Assembly (NCBI RefSeq): GCF_037055355.1
Contig: NZ_CP146350.1
Coordinates: 2,813,001 to 2,877,000, forward strand
Origin: Streptomyces sp. DG1A-41
GTDB lineage: Bacteria > Actinomycetota > Actinomycetes > Streptomycetales > Streptomycetaceae
Length of the DNA: 64,000 bases
Direction of reading: 5' to 3'
The stretch's first letter is position 1. Every line of letters starts with the position of its first letter. Below the pieces are notes generated by a model. That model had not been told where the DNA came from and did no database searches. It saw only the letters and a program-made list of their open reading frames with translations. This document shows positions 61,022-64,000 of the stretch, one piece after another. The position numbers and the translations under genes were made by a program.

Positions 61022-61623
61022 GCGGCATGCACCCGGAACGCGCCGTCGTCGCCGAGTTCGTAGACGAACCCGGTGTCGACCTCGTAGTACCAGCCGTGCA
61101 GCCGCAGCCGCCCCGTGTCGAGCCGCTGTTGCACCACCGGGTAACTCCGCAGCGCTGTCAGCTGGTTGACGACGTTGCCCTGGGATACCTCCGGCAGCGA
61201 CGGGTCGTCCGGCGCGGACTCCAGTACGGAGGTCAGTTCGGGGCGGGCGATGTGGAGCCAGGCGTCCACGCCGGGCAGGGCGGACAGGTCGTCGCCGGAC
61301 TTCAGCGCGCCCATCGCGCCGCAGTGTGAGTGACCGCACACCACGATGTCCTGAACCCCGAGCACCTCCAGTGCGTACTCGATGGTGGCCGCCTCTCCCG
61401 AGGCCCTTGGATGTCCGTAGGGCGGCACGATATTGCCCGCGTTGCGCAGCTCGAATATCTCCCCGGGCCGTGCGCCCGTGATGAGTGCGGGGATGACCCG
61501 GGAGTCCGAGCAGGTGATGAACAGCGCCTCCGGATATTGCCCTTCGGCCAGTTTCCGGTATTCGCCGCTGTCGAAATCAACGCGCGTCCTGAACGTGCGG
61601 GCACGGTCCAGCAATGCCTTCAA
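61018..61623 (-). CDS. Beta-class carbonic anhydrase
   Basis: The 201-residue enzyme interconverts CO2 and bicarbonate. Zinc ligands are in LFITCSDSRVIPALI (Cys and the Asp-Arg dyad, about 36-43) and VVCGHSHCGAMGALKSG (His and Cys, about 95-100). The start is TTG with AGGAGG five bases upstream, which decides it; no ATG is available nearby. Its stop overlaps the SulP start, so both are translated together. Confidence 0.93.
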   Translation of the reverse strand: MKALLDRARTFRTRVDFDSGEYRKLAEGQYPEALFITCSDSRVIPALITGARPGEIFELRNAGNIVPPYGHPRASGEAATIEYALEVLGVQDIVVCGHSHCGAMGALKSGDDLSALPGVDAWLHIARPELTSVLESAPDDPSLPEVSQGNVVNQLTALRSYPVVQQRLDTGRLRLHGWYYEVDTGFVYELGDDGAFRVHAA

Positions 61624-61840
61624 CTCCGCCTCCTGAGGTGCGATTTCGTTCTGCGCGCCCCACCGTAGACGGACGACCTACAGCGGAAGGTTAGGCAAAC
61701 TCCAGAGCCCGGCCAGGAATTGAACATTCTTTGTCCGGATACCCAGACGAACGGTCTTCTTGTAGCGTGTGAGCTCCAGGGCGGAGAATGCGAATTCACG
61801 CTGCCCGGATTCATGCCGGCTTCACGGAGAGACAGGACGT

Positions 61841-62629
61841 ATGGGCCTACGAGTGCTGCTCATCGAGGACGACGAGACGATCGCCGAGCCGCTCACCGAA
61901 GGGCTCGGCCACTTCGGGCTGACGGTCGACCACGTCGCCACCGGTGCGGACGGGCTGAGAGGCCCGTACAACGACGTCGTCCTGCTCGACCTGGGACTGC
62001 CGGACATGGACGGCATCGACGTCTGCCGCGGCATCCGGCAGGTCTCGGACGTGCCCATCGTCATCCTCAGCGCCCGCGGCGAGGAGGCCGACCGCGTCCT
62101 GGGCCTGGAACTGGGCGCCGACGACTACCTGGCGAAACCCTTCAGCGTGCGGGAACTCGTGGCCCGGGTCCGCGCGGTGACCCGCCGCACGCAACGCACC
62201 CAGCAGCCGTTCCCCGAACCCCCGGGCACACCACACACACCCGGCACCCCCGAGCCGCTGCCCTACGAACCGCACCCCTCCCCCACGTACGACCCGGCCC
62301 CCGACCCCCCGCACGACCCGGGCCCGCTCGTGGTGGACCGCCGTACCCGTCAGGTCTGGGTGGGCGACTCCCCCGTGCTGCTCACCCCCAAGGAGTTCGA
62401 CCTGCTGGCGCTCCTCAGTGAGGACCCGGGCGCGGTCTACTCGCGCCAGCAGATCCTCGACCGGGTCTGGGATCCGCACTACGACGGCCCGACCAAGACG
62501 CTGAACGTCCATGTGGCCGCGCTGCGCCGCAAGCTGGGGCACCCGGCGTGGATCAGGACACTGCGGGGCGTCGGCTTCCGGCTGGCGGTGCACACGGGGC
62601 CGAACGCCCCGCAGGTGGCCTCTCCATGA
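61841..62629 (+). CDS. OmpR-type response regulator with a proline-rich linker
   Basis: This 262-residue regulator has a receiver domain (VLLIEDDETIAEPLTEGLG, phosphorylation Asp in DVVLLDLGLPDMDG, Lys in DDYLAKPFSVREL) and a C-terminal winged helix (LTPKEFDLLALLSEDPGAVY, TKTLNVHVAALRRKLG). The two domains are joined by an unusually long Pro-rich linker of about 45 residues (FPEPPGTPHTPGTPEP). The ATG at 61841 is preceded by GGAGAGACAGGA. The stop overlaps the kinase start. Confidence 0.93.
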   Translation: MGLRVLLIEDDETIAEPLTEGLGHFGLTVDHVATGADGLRGPYNDVVLLDLGLPDMDGIDVCRGIRQVSDVPIVILSARGEEADRVLGLELGADDYLAKPFSVRELVARVRAVTRRTQRTQQPFPEPPGTPHTPGTPEPLPYEPHPSPTYDPAPDPPHDPGPLVVDRRTRQVWVGDSPVLLTPKEFDLLALLSEDPGAVYSRQQILDRVWDPHYDGPTKTLNVHVAALRRKLGHPAWIRTLRGVGFRLAVHTGPNAPQVASP

Positions 62630-64000
62630 CCCGCCGGCTGCTGATCGGCTACCTCAGTCTCGCCGCGCTCGTGCTGCTCTGCCTGGAGATCCCGCTGGGC
62701 TTCGTCTACTCGCGCGGGGAGCGGGAGCAGGTGGTCAACGCGGCGAAGGACGAGGCCGAGTCGGTCTCCGCGTACGCCGCGCTGTCCCTCGCGGCGGGGC
62801 GGGCCGAGCGGGACCTGCCCGCGCGGGTGGCGCACTGCGCGCGCCGCATCGGCGGGAAGGTGGTGGTCGTCGGCGCCTCGGGCGTGCCGCTGGCCACCTC
62901 GCATCCGATGGATCCCTCGGTGTCCGGCGCCCTGGCCGACCGGCCGGGCATCGCGGCCGCGCTGAGGGGCACCTCGACGGTGGACGTGCGTACCTCCACG
63001 ATCGGCGGGGTCGAGTACCTGTCGGTGGCCGCGCCGGTCGGCCAGGAGGCGCGGCCGGCGGGTGCCGTGTGGCTGACGGTGCCCACGCGGACGGTGCACG
63101 AGCGGGTCCACCACGTGTGGATGCTGCTCGGCCTGGGCGGACTGGCCGTGCTGACGGCGGTGGCCGTGGTCGGCTTCGCCTTCGCCCGCTGGGCCGGCCG
63201 CCCCATCCGCGAACTGGAGCGGGCGACGCACGAGTTGGCGGAGGGCGGCGGGCGGTTCACCCCGGTGACGATCACGAAGGGCCCACCGGAAGTACGCAGT
63301 CTGGCCGCGGCCTTCAACCGCACCGCGGCCCGCCTCGCCCATCTGCTCGCCTCCCAGCGGGCGTTCGCCGGCGAGGCCTCGCACCAGCTGAAGACCCCGC
63401 TCGCGGCGCTGCGGCTGCGCCTGGAGAACCTGGAGCCGGACGTCGCCGCCCGGGCCCGGGGCAGCCTCACCGCCGCCGTCACGGAGACGGACCGGCTCGC
63501 CCGGATGGTCGGGCACCTGCTGGCGATGGCCCGGCTGGAGGAGCACGCGGTGATCCCCGCCCCCGTCGACCTGGGCGCGGTCTGCGCGGAACGGCACCGC
63601 ACCTGGCAGCCCCTGTTCGCCCGGGAGGACGTCTCCCTCGTGCTCTTCGCGGGCAGCGTCGGCCCGGTGCTCGCGGTGCCGGGAGCCGTCGAGCAGATCA
63701 TGGACAACCTGCTGTCCAACGCCCTGCGGGCGTCCCCGCCCGGCAGCACCGTCACGATCGAGCTGCGGGTGCCGGCCCCGCCCCGCCGCGCGCTGCGCGA
63801 GGGCCGCCCCCGCTGGGTCGACCTGCACGTCACCGACGAGGGCCCCGGCATGACGGAGGAGCAGCGGGCCCGCGCCTTCGACCGTTTCTGGCGCGCCCCG
63901 GGCGCTCCCAAGGGCGGCTCGGGACTCGGCCTCGCCCTGGTGCAGCGCCTCGCCCACGCCAGCGGCGGCGAGGCGACCCTGCACGCGGCGGTGACGGGCG
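62626..64000 (+). CDS. Sensor histidine kinase, 3' end outside window
   Basis: Two membrane helices (LLIGYLSLAALVLLCLEIPL and MLLGLGGLAVLTAVAVVGFA) flank an extracellular sensor of about 130 residues. A HAMP region, the phospho-acceptor EASHQLKTPLAALRLRL, the N box DNLLSNALRASPPGS and the G boxes DEGPGM and GGSGLGLALV follow, so the kinase is nearly complete where the window ends. It is co-translated with the response regulator (ATGA). The signal is unknown. Confidence 0.92.
   Translation, partial: MTRRLLIGYLSLAALVLLCLEIPLGFVYSRGEREQVVNAAKDEAESVSAYAALSLAAGRAERDLPARVAHCARRIGGKVVVVGASGVPLATSHPMDPSVSGALADRPGIAAALRGTSTVDVRTSTIGGVEYLSVAAPVGQEARPAGAVWLTVPTRTVHERVHHVWMLLGLGGLAVLTAVAVVGFAFARWAGRPIRELERATHELAEGGGRFTPVTITKGPPEVRSLAAAFNRTAARLAHLLASQRAFAGEASHQLKTPLAALRLRLENLEPDVAARARGSLTAAVTETDRLARMVGHLLAMARLEEHAVIPAPVDLGAVCAERHRTWQPLFAREDVSLVLFAGSVGPVLAVPGAVEQIMDNLLSNALRASPPGSTVTIELRVPAPPRRALREGRPRWVDLHVTDEGPGMTEEQRARAFDRFWRAPGAPKGGSGLGLALVQRLAHASGGEATLHAAVTG

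Noticed and set aside
57785..61063. A 1092-codon plus-strand open frame
   Set aside because: It is antisense to MarR and SulP genes, His/Gln/Gly-rich with no domain; it is a codon-bias shadow.

Overview
The window is high-GC, densely coding DNA with actinobacterial signatures: GTG/TTG starts, four-base ATGA/GTGA overlaps, a hrdA-dnaG-dgt core block, GlnR-type sites before nitrate and nitrite assimilation genes, mycothiol-type and class F sortase families, and dispersed repeats typical of Streptomyces. It is most likely a Streptomyces chromosome. Gene content from about 22.7 kb to the right end resembles conserved core chromosome. The first 22.7 kb is accessory.

Region 1 (1-9657) looks like a zinc-repressed RiPP locus. 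On the minus strand, reading right to left, there is a binding-protein lipoprotein, two FecCD-type permeases and an ATPase, then a 37-residue precursor peptide, an E1-like/RRE partner protein, a CocE-type hydrolase, a YcaO cyclodehydratase and the start of a SagB-type azoline dehydrogenase cut by the window edge. Two 15-bp sites close to the Zur consensus lie upstream of the binding-protein gene (shared with a divergent beta-propeller gene) and directly upstream of the precursor gene. The arrangement suggests a ribosomally made, azole-bearing zinc metallophore with its own importer. I know of no characterised product for it, so this is the main discovery candidate.

Region 2 (about 9650-22792) is an island at a tRNA gene. 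A decayed IS5-type transposase marks its left side. A 45-bp copy of the tRNA 3' part at 10099-10143 repeats the one inside the intact CAU tRNA at 22748-22821. Between them lie a LamG-domain secreted protein, a 2204-residue Rhs/YD-repeat toxin with a probable ADP-ribosyltransferase-like tip, a candidate immunity gene, and a vapBC toxin-antitoxin pair with its operators. No integrase is visible.

Region 3 (22.8-41 kb): two tRNA-Asn genes, a YtxH-like protein, a carbohydrate kinase, a heterodimeric ABC exporter, sigma factor hrdA, primase dnaG, a frameshifted ferredoxin reductase, a dGTPase, a sirohydrochlorin-chelatase-like protein, a SanA-like protein, an enoyl-CoA hydratase, and an operon coupling a stand-alone adenylation enzyme to a membrane flavin reductase.

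Region 4 (41-57 kb): assimilatory nitrate reductase nasA and a nirB-like/nirB/nirD operon, each behind GlnR-like half-sites, separated by a frameshifted M4 protease, a gamma-glutamylcyclotransferase-like protein, an FMN reductase, a sortase with a membrane-anchored partner, an HxlR regulator divergent from an imine-reductase-like gene, and a TSUP exporter. A frameshifted mycothiol-isomerase-like gene and a Tat-exported propeller protein follow.

Region 5 (57-64 kb): an orphan iron-type binding protein, a MarR regulator, a carbonic anhydrase/SulP pair whose transporter has a Trp-periodic Gly-rich extension, and an OmpR-type two-component system cut by the right edge. Three otherwise intact-looking genes carry single frameshifts, which could be natural decay or assembly indels.
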